Part shown: positions 1 to 10,711 of the stretch, one piece after another
How the letters are laid out: every line of letters begins with the position of its first letter
How positions within the stretch are numbered: the first letter of the stretch is position 1
Source: Penelope pileata
Lineage: Eukaryota > Chordata > Aves > Galliformes > Cracidae
Length of the DNA stretch: 64,000 bases
Direction: 5' to 3'
NCBI GenBank assembly: GCA_013396635.1
Contig: WBMW01005074.1
Span: forward strand, 871,749 to 935,748
Notes under the pieces: generated by a model
What the model was told of the DNA's origin: nothing
Database searches by the model: none
The model's input: only the letters and a program-made list of their open reading frames with translations
Translations under genes and position numbers: made by a program

Positions 1-53
1 TGAATGGTACTCGTGCATTGCAAAGTCTTTAAAGCAATGTACAGTTTTCACAC

Positions 54-235
54 AGAATCACAGAATCACAGAATTGCAGGGGTTGGAAGGGACCTCAAGA
101 GGTCATCGAGTCCAACCCCCCTGCCACAGCAGGTTCCCTACAGCAGGTTGCACAGGTNTCCCTGTCTTTCTTATACAGGGGAGCCCAGAACTGGATACAG
201 TACTCCAGCTGAGGCCTGACCAGGGCAGAGTAGAG
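54..235 (-). mobile_element. CR1 LINE fragment, internally deleted
   Basis: Read on the minus strand, this is the 3' end of a CR1 non-LTR retrotransposon. On the plus strand it opens with repeated CACAGAATCA units, the complement of the CR1 tail repeat. The block complementary to the usual CR1 3' end follows (GGTTGGAAGGGACCTC, then a run of C after GAGTCCAA). After about 105 bp it jumps, next to an unresolved N at 158, to a part of CR1 that normally lies several hundred bases further 5' (GAACTGGATACAGTACTCCA). The middle of the element is therefore missing, either through a genomic deletion or a collapsed assembly near the N. No usable ORF2 remains. The family call is confident; the subfamily is not assigned. 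Confidence 0.88.
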
Positions 236-704
236 TTTTGCTTACATATAACTTTAAAGATATAAAAATGTATCTTTACCTCAGAATCCGAGCTGTAATT
301 TTGGAAAAACACATAGAGTTCAAAAGAATTTTTTTTTTTTTTTTTAAAAAAAACAAGCTCCAAACATGAGACAGAATACAAACCCACCAGAACTCTATTT
401 TAAGAGTGAGAGTTTTAAAGATAATGTACATGGAAAAGATTTTGACTTACCAATATTTCACTTAACGTTTCATTTAAAAGTCAAAAAAATTCACTGAAAT
501 ACAAATGGTTAGCATACATTTTGATGGAAAATGATCCATACAGCATCTGAAGTAAAAGACAAATCTCTGAGAAACACACTAATGAACCAAAATTTCCACA
601 GCAGAGGTATGAAAAGAAGCAATGGCTCCCAAGTATAAAATAGTAGAAGAATGTGGAATGAATCAGAAAGAAAATATTTTTGACATCTACTTGGGAAAGA
701 AATA

Positions 705-1190
705 CATGAGGGCTGTTCTGAAAACAATGCCTCCTGTTTTATTATGTTTGCCCACGACGTCAGAGGCAGATGTTGGTGGGATGACGGTACAGGTTGAACC
801 TTCCCACCAATATTCCATTCCATGTTGTTGCCGTGTGACAGATGGCAGCAGAGGGGCAGCCTCACACCATGGTGTCTGACGTGGAACTGTGTATGGAGCA
901 AAGGGGTGGGATTGATTTCCTCCAAGCAGAGCAAATGGCACCCACTGACATTCATTGATGCTTGCTGAATGTCTATGGAGACAAAACAGCGGATGTAAAC
1001 ACAGTGAGGCGGTGGTGGTGCCTTTCAGCAGTGGCAACAGCAACAGCTGTCACCTCTGCTGGTGCAGATTTTCACAAGCGTGGCATGCAGGCTCTTGTTC
1101 ATTGCTCGCAAAAATGCAGAGCTAATGGTGGTGACTATATTGAAAACTAGTGTTTTGTAGCTGAGAATTTGCTGCATCAAATTGTGTTAT
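705..1190 (+). mobile_element. Deleted mariner element, GalluHop/Mariner1_GG-like, copy 1
   Basis: This is a non-autonomous Tc1/mariner DNA transposon remnant. It begins just after a TA dinucleotide (703-704), the expected mariner target, with a terminal repeat containing GGGCTGTTCTG and AATGCCTCCTGTTTTA. The coding part keeps only the two ends of a transposase: the N-terminal helix-turn-helix region and the last ~25 residues. The D,D,D catalytic core between them is gone. The 3' end matches copy 2 as far as GTGTTTTGTAGCTGAGAAT and then fades near 1190, before any recognisable right terminal repeat, so this copy is also 3'-truncated. It cannot move on its own. Confidence 0.85.
869..1150 (+). 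pseudogene. Mariner transposase remnant, N-terminus fused to C-terminus
   Basis: Translation from the ATG at 869 passes through a mariner-type DNA-binding region. It includes the recognisable stretch VYGDKTADVNTVRRW, which in intact mariners lies in the second helix-turn-helix of the paired-like domain. Near 1068-1072 the frame joins what looks like the extreme C-terminus, KRGMQALVH...NGGDYIEN, followed by a stop at 1148-1150. Intact mariner transposases are about 340-350 residues and often end in DYVEK-like sequence. This one lacks the whole catalytic domain and has a frameshift or stop between the helix-turn-helix blocks (near 955-965). It is a dead fragment, useful only for classing the element. 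Confidence 0.75.
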
Positions 1191-2965
1191 AGATAGAAGA
1201 ATAGTAGAAAATAGTATTCTCCATTAGGAGATAAGTCTGAAAGTTCAAGAACAGTCAAATTTCTGTCAGAAAAGGAACCAAGCAATGACTTTTAAAGATC
1301 ACAATATAAAATTAGAATCAACTATACTAAAGGCATAATGTGATATAGCGGGAACCTCAACATAAAGTATTTCAATGATTATAATTACACCACTTACATT
1401 TAGAAGTTGTATTTACTTACCAAGGGAGAAGATTAAAAGGCAACTGTATAAAGTGATACCACACAACCTTCTCATTCAATCTTACTGATCTTGGAATTAT
1501 AGCAAGATAATATTGTGACTACTTCAAAAAGCAAGGCCATCAAGTTTTAATTCAAAACACTAACAAAATAAAGCATGCAATTTTCATACTCTGTGCTTTT
1601 CAGTGTGCAAAAGAACAATTTAACTATTCTAAGAATCCTTTGAGTTGTGATATACTGGTCTCAGTTTGATCTAGAAATGGAGGTCAACTACACCTTCCTG
1701 ATAGAGCTACTAAAATTAATTTCTTTTGCAAATTTTCAAACAAAAACACATTACAGGTTGAGAAAAAATTAACTTCTCAGAAATGTCTGAAGAATTACAA
1801 TATCCCCACTTCAGATTCACTCAAAGGTGGTATTTCAATAGATCAGAGAAGGAGATGAGAGAGGGATACATCATGGTTCTGCAGGATGATTTTCAAAGCT
1901 TTGTGGATGTTTCTCCCTCCTTGAGATTGTCAATGGTCTTAACAATCTTTTAAAGTCAGAAATGATGAGGATAAAGACAAAGAACATACAGATATATGAG
2001 GTTGAAAAAGTCATTTCAGCATATAGAAGCATGTTTTGCCTATTTATCCTCTAAGAACTAAATTTTCAGAAGTATCTCAGTTCTTAGCTGTCTACATCTT
2101 GATATGTATTTCAATATGTATATTGAAATATGAATGGCTCCCCAGTAAAGTCTCAAAATAAAATCTTTCTAAGATATCTCAATTTCCACACAGCTGATAT
2201 AAGACATCTAAATCAAAGCATATAGAAATTTAAATCTACTTTATAACAAAGCAGACACGACAGGTGTTTTCAACAGTTATTTTCTGGACAAAACCATTAG
2301 GAAACAACTAATATTTTCTTTACATCCTCCACTTTCACAGTCTTTGGATACTTTTCAAACTGTGGGAAACATCGCAGTCTAGATCTGGGCCTAAAATTGG
2401 CCCATGCTGACAATCTGAAGAAAGAAAATGGCAACTAAAGGAATTCATCTAGCTATTTTTTTTTAAATTTACATACTATAAAGCACAGCATAACAATTTA
2501 AATTTTTTTGTATATAAAGTCAATTTTTGAAATAAAGATTAGTTTTGAAGACCAAATTTTGACAGTTCAAAACTTTTCAAAGCAGTCTTTTTGACATAAA
2601 AGACAAACAGAATTCTTTTTCACTCTTCCAAATTAGAAATTCCACCAAAATTGTTTTCACAGGTAATTCCATCTGTGTCATTCCTGCAATTTCCACTGCA
2701 GAATATTTTGTTGAAAAACTCCTGGGCTTTACAGTTAAAGCTTCCTCCTCTGTTCAGATTATTCTACTTCAGAAATACTACTGACTGATCCAGAAATACT
2801 TATTCAAGGAATAATAACACCTGCACTTTAAAAAAAAATAGGAAAAAGAAAAAAAAAAAAGAAAAAAAAGGAAACAGAAGGGAAAGAAAGAAAAAATGCT
2901 TTTTCTGTCAGCAGTAAGTCACGAATCAGGGAAGAATTACAATATATAAGAAAGGAGTAGATGCC
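1191..2965. other. Unique AT-rich non-coding DNA
   Basis: No exon, RNA gene or clear repeat is recognisable here. The stretch contains a purine-rich A/G tract at about 2829-2897, with long A runs interrupted by G, on the plus strand. Open frames are short and of low complexity. Confidence 0.6.
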
Positions 2966-3062
2966 ATTGCCATACTCCCTGGAGGTGATATCGAGGTAAT
3001 GGGGATAGATTAGATGACCTTTGGAGCTCACTTCTAACCTTATTTCCTACAGACTATGATAT
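2966..3062 (+). mobile_element. Probable degraded CR1 3' tail
   Basis: The stretch reads like a worn CR1 3' end on the plus strand. ATTAGATGACCTTTGGAG corresponds to the CR1 block that normally reads 'GATGACCT..AGGTCCCTTCCAACC'. It is followed by CACTTCTAACCTTATTT and then an imperfect tail (CTATGATATC). Similarity is limited to about 100 bp and the element has many mismatches, so chance resemblance cannot be excluded. No coding part survives. Confidence 0.45.
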
Positions 3063-5329
3063 CTTCTCCAAGTTCCAGAGAGAAGGCAGATAAGAGCTGA
3101 TTTCTTTGGGAAGGTATTAGTTATACTACAACCACAACAGAACTGCTGCAAGAGTAAATGGATATATCGTTCCCCATAACAAAAGTACTGACATTTCAAG
3201 GGAGACACACAAAGCCTAAGCAAGGCATTTCAGAGAATAACAGGAAATATCTAGAAATGTCAGTTAAGAGCACATGAAATTTTGTGCTACATACAAGTTG
3301 CTTAAATGTTATTTGTTAACTTTTCATTGAGAGAAGGGTGCAGTTTGGGGATTTGTAACGTTTCGGTGGTTTAGCTTTCAGACAAACCAAAAGTAATGAA
3401 GAGGCAAGGAAAAGTACATGTTATGCCAAACAAGATTACTACTCACTCCAGTACAGTGGACACAGAGCACACGACTAATAAATCCCTAGTGTTGACATGG
3501 ATTCTCTGTAAGCTCCTTCTTGAGGTTGCTGCAGCATCATTTTTAGAATTGAGTGAAAGAAATATTACTTCATTCTTTATAAATTTAACAGCTTAGTGAT
3601 CTGACTTTGGCGAGCCATTCTCTGGATGTTCCTTGCACTCCCCACCTTCAAAACTCTCAGTCCTGGGAAACTTATCTGAATGTGTTTCTCCTTGAAATCA
3701 TTTTTCTCTCTGCAGACTGATGTGTCAGATTTACCCAAACAGGAATGATTTTCTCATCTCAGTATTACAGAGTCCTAGTGAAGGTATGGCTAAGTACAGA
3801 AAATAGCTCCAGAAGCTGTCACTTTTAGGAAGAGGCAATTCAACTGAATTTAGACACCTCTGAAACTGCTCTTGAAGCAGGAATCCTATAGGCAATTTAA
3901 CTGTTCCTTATTTGAATCACACTGGAATACAGAAAAGTTACTTTGCCCTGAAAGATTTAAGTTGTTTTTGTTGCACTTTGTCCACTGGAAAATATATTAC
4001 TTTTTCTGTTTACCAGTTTCGCATTAGCCACTCATAAGATTGATATGGTCCATGGTCGATATGGCCGTGAAGAAAAATGCCGTTTCTGCCTGTTCCAGCA
4101 CAGCTGTGCCAGCCGTTGTCAGAAATGCAGTTTGCTTGCTTTTATGGCTAACAACCTGCATCCTGCTTAGGTCTCCAATGATCAAACAACATAATTTACT
4201 ATCACACACGTTTTATTAGTACATCGAACTAAAATACGAGTTGATTGCTTACAAAGATCAACTACTACCCATGCACATCACAGAAATCTTTAAGCCCTAT
4301 CTGGGAATTTATCACTCTACTTCAGGGAATCATGATCATAAAATACCACCACTTCAGACACAGAAAAGGGCAAAACAAATACAGTATGAAAAAAAGGATG
4401 GTGTTTTCTTCTATGTGAAGTATTATCATTTTCTACAAGTTAATTATGAACTGGTGTGATTAAAGTAAAACCTTCTCCACTAATACTGAAGGAAAAACCT
4501 TTTGCTAAATCCAGCTTGCTTTAAAAGTGAGAAGGCAGGATGAATCAGGGCAGAAAGCTCACCAAAAAATCCTGGTTTAGAGCAAAAACACTGACCACTG
4601 ATGAAAATGCTGACATAGGAGAGATGGTGGTGGGGAGGAATGTTTACAATTGAAGAGGGGAGCTGCTGTGCAACATTTTTCATCTTGCAAGGCATACCAT
4701 CATCTATACAGAAGTAATGTAGGCTCCATATGCTTGAATCTGACTTTTCAGACTAATTTCCCAGACTTCTGAGAAATGAAGTACTTCTACTGCAGACCTT
4801 GCATATGCACTCCATTTTCCTTGCCTACAGACAGTAGGATCCTATTCACCAACACTAGTGCCACCACACACTTACATTTTTAAGTTAGGATCTTTAATCT
4901 CTGAAACTACCTCGACATTCTCAGACAGAATTAAGCTTCAAGCACTTATTCTTTACTATAGCTTCCAGGAAAAGCAACATCTGCCCACTTCCTCTATTAC
5001 ATATATATTCCTCTATTCCTCCAAGTTCATGCCGAGCCCCCAGTAGAAAAGCACTCTTCCCACATGTTTGACAATTTCATGTGTTCAAAGCATATCTTGC
5101 ATCACTCCACAGCTATTTTCAACTGTTAACTTTCACCCATCCCATGAAGAATTGGCAGCTCCCACAGCCCTGAAATCATCTGTTGATAATTACACGTTGC
5201 CATGTCTGCTTCCTTACTAATATGCAAGTATCTAGGCTTCTCTAATACCATCTTGTATCTTAGTTTTTAATCTTCTTTTGAACAATGCCAATAGGTTGCA
5301 AGTTGTTGTCTCATAAATGTCACATGCAT
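3063..5329. other. Unique AT-rich non-coding DNA
   Basis: No gene or repeat is recognised. Short open frames, for example at 3396-3596 and 4241-4459, match no family I know and lack splice-exon context. Confidence 0.6.
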
Positions 5330-6045
5330 CAGTACAGGTTAGGGGTTGACCTGCTGGAAAGGAGCTCTGCAGAGAGGGACCTGGGTGTCCTGGTGGCCAA
5401 CATGATGGCCATAAGCCAGCAGTGTGCCCTGGTGGCCAAGAAGGCCAATGGTATCCTGGGGTGCGCTAAAAAGAGCGTGGCCAGCAGGTCAACGGACATG
5501 ATCCTCTCCCTCTGCTCCACCCTGGTGTGGCCACATCAGCAGTACTGTGTCCAGTTCTGGGATCCTCAGCTCAAGAAAGACAGAGAACTTCTAGTGAGAG
5601 TCCAGCAGAGTACCACAAAGATGATGAGGAGCCTGGGGCATCTCCCTTATGAGGAAAGGGTGAGAGACCTGGGGCTGTTTAGCCTGGAGAAGAGAAGATT
5701 GAGATCTTATTAATACTTATAAATATCCAATGGGCTGGAGTCAAGTGGATGGGGCCCTTTTCAGTGGTGCCCAGCAACAGGACAAGGGGCAACAGGCACG
5801 AACTGGAACATAGGAAGTTCCATACGAACATGAGGAAAAAATTCTTTACAGAGGGTAAGGGTAACAGAGCACTGGAACACGTTGCCCAAAGAGGGTGTGG
5901 TGTCTCCTTTTCTGGAGATATTCAAAATCCACCTGGACACTTTCCTGTGCAACCTGCTGTAGGGAACCTGCCTTAGCAGGGGGATTGAACTAGAGGATCT
6001 CTAGAGGCCCCTTCCAACCCCTACAATTTTGTGATTCTGTGATTT
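5330..6045 (+). mobile_element. CR1 LINE, 5'-truncated, plus strand
   Basis: This is the 3' part of a CR1 non-LTR retrotransposon in the sense orientation. It starts inside the C-terminal part of the ORF2 reverse transcriptase (AGAGAGGGACCTGGGTGTCC). It continues through the post-RT region and ends in the untranslated tail, with CCCCTTCCAACCCC followed by GTGATTCTGTGATT. The 5' end is cut at about 5330, as is normal for LINE copies made by target-primed reverse transcription. Frames are broken around 5710-5745, so the copy is inactive. Tail units are of the ATTCTGTG type, unlike the ATTCTATG-type tail of the 48.4-kb copy, which suggests a different CR1 subfamily. Confidence 0.93.
5335..5976 (+). 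pseudogene. CR1 ORF2 C-terminal fragment
   Basis: A first open block (to 5713) encodes the conserved C-terminal part of CR1 ORF2: SSAERDLGVLV, then NGILGCAKKSVASRS, then a C-V-Q-FW block, then EERVRDLGLFSLEKRRL. A second block from about 5749 in another frame continues with a RKKFFTEG motif, which corresponds to the family's FF..R..W..LP region. The catalytic YADD/FADD box of the reverse transcriptase and the upstream endonuclease are absent because of 5' truncation. The break between the two blocks is a frameshift with a stop at 5711-5713. Confidence 0.85.
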
Positions 6046-9000
6046 TTAGCACTTGTACTAACAACTTTACAGGTACTTTTCCTGTGAAAACAAAACAACG
6101 TGTATATAGGTGATCTCTTAGATTTATCTATTTGTGGATAATTTTCACGTATTAGAAGAACACTTCAGAGAAAGTTGTTGCCTATAAACAACAATCTATT
6201 AAGGACAATTTTTTTTTTTTATGCATTGAATAGAAGGCTACTCTGCTATGAGCTCATAATCTTAATCATCCCCCATTGGGTCTCACTTTAGATTGTTCTG
6301 GCATACAGCCCATATTTTATCAGTAACCAGAAAATAGCTTTTTTAAAAAAAAAAAAAAAAAACTTGTATGGTGTAACCTATATGCTGCATTTTTTTAGTG
6401 TATGTAAGCAAAATAATATATACACAAACCTCTCAATTTACTTTAGTAACTTTTGTGAAATGCTGTATAAACATCACTGCAAACAAAAAGTCTTTTACAA
6501 ATTCATACTAAATTTTCATATGAAATACCAATTTAAAAGTGATTTCTCTGTGCTCACAGATTTATAGTGTCTTGCCAGGCTTAGATAACACTGACGTAAG
6601 CTCAGCAGTTAGTTCAAGCTAATGCCAACTCACAGACAGGAATTCAGGGCAATCATCCAGCCCTAAAGGGGGATAGATGTGGAAGAGTTTTGCCTGCCAA
6701 ATTAGTAGTATCCCTCACATGAGCATATAAGGTGATAGAAAGGGCATTTTGATGACATGCATTACCTTCACTCTGGTAAAGAACTTTGCTATCAACAAAA
6801 TTTTCTCTGCCAATTATTTATGCTGTATTTTAGACATGTATGCAGCCCCAAGTAACAAAAGTAGAGGAAAATAAAACAAAACAAAAAACAGTGTTTTTAT
6901 CTTTCAAAATAAAACAAAATTTCTTCGTAAGAAGGGTCTTCCATAATGTTCTATATGATGTAAGTCCTTCCTTTGTCTTCTGAAGCGGAATGTTCCTGGA
7001 GCTAAGGAATGGGGGGGGGGGGGGTTGTGNCTGCTAGATTACTTGGTCTGACATCAGCAATGGATGTTCTAATAACATACAGACTGAGTTCAATGCTCAT
7101 TTACCAATGCCACTGTAACTGTGCAAATAGTGAAGCAAAATGGAAGTATATAGTTTCAGAAGGTTTATGACATACTCTCCATGTATCAAAAAACTGCATG
7201 AGAACGGCTTTTCACAATGTTTTCCTGGTTGTCAAAAATAACCCAGCCAGGCTGATGATTAAGTTTTACAGAAGATACTACTAAAAGATTAAAACTGTTG
7301 TGATATTCAGGGTGCGAAAGTTAACTTAGTTCACTCACAACAAATCTGCTTTAAGATGATGTAATCCGATACTGATTCTCCTAATTGCCTAGCTTTTGCC
7401 ACAGGCCATAAATGTGTCAGTTCCCTCTTCTTGATCGCTAACGTAGTACAGTGATAAAACAAGTAGAACACAAGTGGCTGTCTAGCATTTTGGTTACTAG
7501 TCACAAGTGCTAAAGCAGATTACAAGTTGTTGAAAGGTCATATTTGCAATTGAAGTGAGCTGAAGAAGAGTGCCAACATGACGCTGGTCTTTTCTTCATC
7601 CCTTCACATAACATAGCTCAAACTTTAGAAGGTTAATATGTAAGAATATATTATTATACACTGCACTTTAAGAAATTGACTTATTTAATATTAAACTCTT
7701 TCTTCCAATACACATCAACTGATAGAAACAATTAAAGAAAACTTTAAATAGACAGGGATGTCTAAACTGAAGGTTTGCAACCTCAGCACTCATCACAAAT
7801 AAAAGAATTTTTAGTCTAAATGTCCAGTGAAGAAGGACTATTATCTCTGAACTTGGAATGTTTTTCTAATAAGATGCTCATTTGTTTTCCTTACAGATCT
7901 CTGTTTTACAATAGCATCTCAGAACTAAACAAATTTGTCTGCTGGAAGCCAAGTTTTAGACTCCTGAGGTAAAACCCTGGTCTATTGTTATCAGTACTAA
8001 ATCTGATAGTGTTGGACTTGAGTCTTTGAGTTAAGGTGCTTGAGTGAGTTTCCACTTCAGATCTCTGTTACCTCTTTATGTATATATATCCATAGAGAGA
8101 TTTCCAATGTATTACTACAATGTTGTTCTATACATTATGATCAATATTTTTAGATTAATGCTGTTCTATGAATAATAAGTTTCTTTTATTTTTCTTTGAA
8201 ATCAAAACCAGCCTTACTTTGGCAAGTTGGAAGTAAATGGTCCTGACTAAACAGTCATGGATAATAAGTAGTACGGATCAAAGTGTTAATGGGGTCCTTA
8301 CCGTTGTCTGCAACAAACAACCAAGCCACACTGAAGAACAGAACAACTAATCCCCACATAAGCTCCTATCACTAAGGTGAAGGGAAAAAAAAAATTGTCT
8401 TCTCATTAGGGACTGACATCATCTGACGTATGTCAACAACATTAAACTGCTAATTCTAAAATACTCATGGAATTTCTAAAACCATATAAAAATATCTTAA
8501 TTGGAAAACACTGGGAGCAAACAAAGGGAAGTGAAGTGTTATATCTCGTCTTGGAAGAAAAAGAGAGATTGTGAAACTTAAAATAAGAGGGAACTTAGAA
8601 TCAAGATATCATGAGTCAAAACGTTCATTGCAAACAAACAAAAAAAAAGACGGTGCACAAGCCAAACATACACAGATTTGATATTTTTAAAAGACCAGTT
8701 TCACAATTTGAAAATGATTCTATGCTACACCAGTGAGAAAAGGAAATGGGCACAGAAATTCTCACAGGAAATGAAAGCTGTTAAGAATTATTGTTTCTAA
8801 GGCCTGTAAGAAATAGTTCTCCAGATCTAAGAAAAATCTGCACTAGTTTAAAAAATGGCTAAAAAATCTAGTATTTACGGAGTAAAACACTGAAGCTAGT
8901 ATCAAATTTATGTGAGAAGCAAATAAATGCAAAAAGAAATCAATTGTCAGAAGTTATAAGAATAATTTAAATGAGTTCCAAGACCTACTAGAAACAACAG

Positions 9001-10148
9001 AAGATCTATAAATCGTACCCATCACAAATCATGCAGAAAAGATTGAAAGGTTCAATAAATAATTATTTTCTACACTTAGGAAATAAAGCAGGACAATCTG
9101 TTCTGCTTTGATCAAGTGATCAGAATATAGTTCCTTTTCAACAGTATGTCACGAAGATATTAAACTACTGCAGTCAGATTTTTTCAATCATGGTACATAT
9201 ATGGCTAACTTGCAGCTAGGAGTTTTATAGGATGCCTAGCAGCATCCTGCATCATTAATGTAGATTTTTAACATATCTCAGAACAAGAAAGAGGTTCTAG
9301 AAGACTGAATGATAATCAATAGCCATTACAACATCTGTTAAAATCTTTATAATTTTATTTTTGAAAAGTCAGTGATTCCAGCCAATAAAGACAGTTTTGA
9401 TAACGTTTCTGCAAAGCAACAAATATTTTGATTCTAAAATTATACTGACAGAAATTCAGCATTGCACAACTACTACTAAGGTCTCCAAATGGAAGCTACT
9501 ATTGAAAGCGTACACTTCTGAGATCCTGAGCTGGCATATTTCTTACGACCTTCTGTCTTTTAGCGTCTTAATCTAGAAACATAAAATCATTACAGATACG
9601 ATTTGCAGATACCATGAAAGCTGATGTAGGTGATAATCACAAAGACAGTTCAATGGTACAGTGTGGTCTGAATTTCTTGATAATCTGGATGCAAAAAAGT
9701 TGTGGCTCAATGCTTCCAAATGTAAACTTAAAAATCTGAGAACAAAGAAGTCCACCAACGCTTCTGTGATGGGAGACTCAGTTGTCCAAAGGGGGTAAGA
9801 TATTCCTTGAATAAGCAGCAGAGAATACTGCATGCAAATAAAGACATCAGATTTCCTTCCTAGCTACTATGGCTCTAGTAAATAATTGCTTGGGGCTGCT
9901 GTCTGCAATTCAAGAACTTTCAGATAGGAGCTACAAAATTTATTGAAGAACTGCTTAAGGGGAAAAGTTAAAGGAGAACTACTAATTTTGCTTGTAAAAG
10001 TGAGGAGTGGTGAGGGTGCCAACTGAGAGCGTACAAGCACCTATATGGGGAAAAAACTCTTAACAGAGGTCTCTTATTAAAAAGTAAAAAAATTCACCAG
10101 ATTCATTGGCTGCAAGCTGAAACTAACAATTCTAATACAAATTTGTCA
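6046..10148. other. Unique AT-rich non-coding DNA
   Basis: No gene is recognised in these 4.1 kb. The stretch contains a T/A homopolymer junction at about 6339-6362, a 14-base G run at 7011-7024 close to an unresolved base at 7030, and scattered short A runs. The open frame at 9573-9833 on the minus strand has no recognisable domain. Confidence 0.6.
7011..7024. repeat. 14-base G homopolymer
   Basis: A pure G run just before an ambiguous base at 7030. Length and flanking call may be unreliable. Confidence 0.85.
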
Positions 10149-10153
10149 ACAGT
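10149..10153. repeat. Left 5-bp target-site duplication of LTR
   Basis: ACAGT lies directly before the TGTCTTAG start of the LTR. The same five bases follow its CTAAGACA end at 10707-10711. A 5-bp duplication is the usual size for ERVL-class integrations. Confidence 0.75.
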
Positions 10154-10290
10154 TGTCTTAGTTTCTAACAGAAGTTACTTCTCTCACAGTGTCTGGCATG
10201 AAGTTATGTTTTGTTTTCAGAAGAGAAACAAAACGAATAACATAACACCTGGCAGTGTTGAACACAGCCAAGGACATATTTTGTTCCTCA
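10154..10290 (+). repeat. Left arm of long inverted repeat
   Basis: This arm pairs with the reverse complement of 10571-10706. By eye the arms differ by two substitutions (near 10186 and 10197), a length difference of a few bases near 10235-10243, and a 3-base GAT present only in the right arm. The loop between the arms is about 280 bp. Confidence 0.92.
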
Positions 10291-10570
10291 GTGAAGCAGT
10301 TAGAAGGCATAAGGAGCCGGGAACTGAGAGGGGACAGGACCAGGGCAGCTGACCCAAACTGACCAAAGGGATATCCCATACCATATGACATCATGTAATA
10401 TAAGAAAGGGAAGTGAGCTGGGAGGGCCCGTTTGCTTGGGGATTGGCTAAGCATCAGTTGCGGTCGGTGAGCGATTGCTTTGTACAATCACTTGTTTTGT
10501 ATATAATTATCATTACTGTTATTTTACTCTATTGTCCTCTTTCTGAGGAGGAAACCCGGCTTGCACCGTA

Positions 10571-10706
10571 TGAGGATCGAACAAAATATGTCCTTGGCTG
10601 TGTTCAACACTGCCAGGTGTTATCAGTTTTGTTTCTCTTCTGAAAACAAAACATAACTTCATACCAGACACTGCGAGAGAAGTAACTTCTGTTAGAAACT
10701 AAGACA
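10571..10706 (-). repeat. Right arm of long inverted repeat
   Basis: This is the inverted partner of 10154-10290 and ends exactly at the LTR 3' boundary. Strong identity between the arms implies either recent formation or homogenisation between them. Confidence 0.92.
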
Positions 10707-10711
10707 ACAGT
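10707..10711. repeat. Right 5-bp target-site duplication of LTR
   Basis: ACAGT follows the terminal CTAAGACA and matches 10149-10153. This sets the element's outer limits. Confidence 0.75.

Larger units (their letters stand above)
10154..10706 (+). mobile_element. Solo LTR, ERVL-like, with long terminal inverted arms
   Basis: This 553-bp unit starts TGTCTTAG and ends CTAAGACA, so it has canonical TG...CA ends, and it is flanked by ACAGT on both sides. The centre has the block I recall from avian ERVL-type LTRs: GCAGCTGACCCAAACTGACC, AAAGGGATATCCCATACC and ATATGACATCATG. A possible TATA-like AATATAAG follows near 10397, then the CACTTGTTTTGTATATAATT region typical near the transcription start. 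No gag, pol or env sequence adjoins it, so it is a solo LTR left by recombination. Its odd feature is that the outer ~137 bp on each side are near-perfect inverted copies (10154-10290 and 10571-10706). The plus orientation is set by the core block. The exact family is not assigned. Confidence 0.8.

Noticed and set aside
509..955. 148-codon minus-strand frame
   Set aside because: It overlaps the mariner copy on the opposite strand and has no transposase or other motif, so it is a shadow frame.
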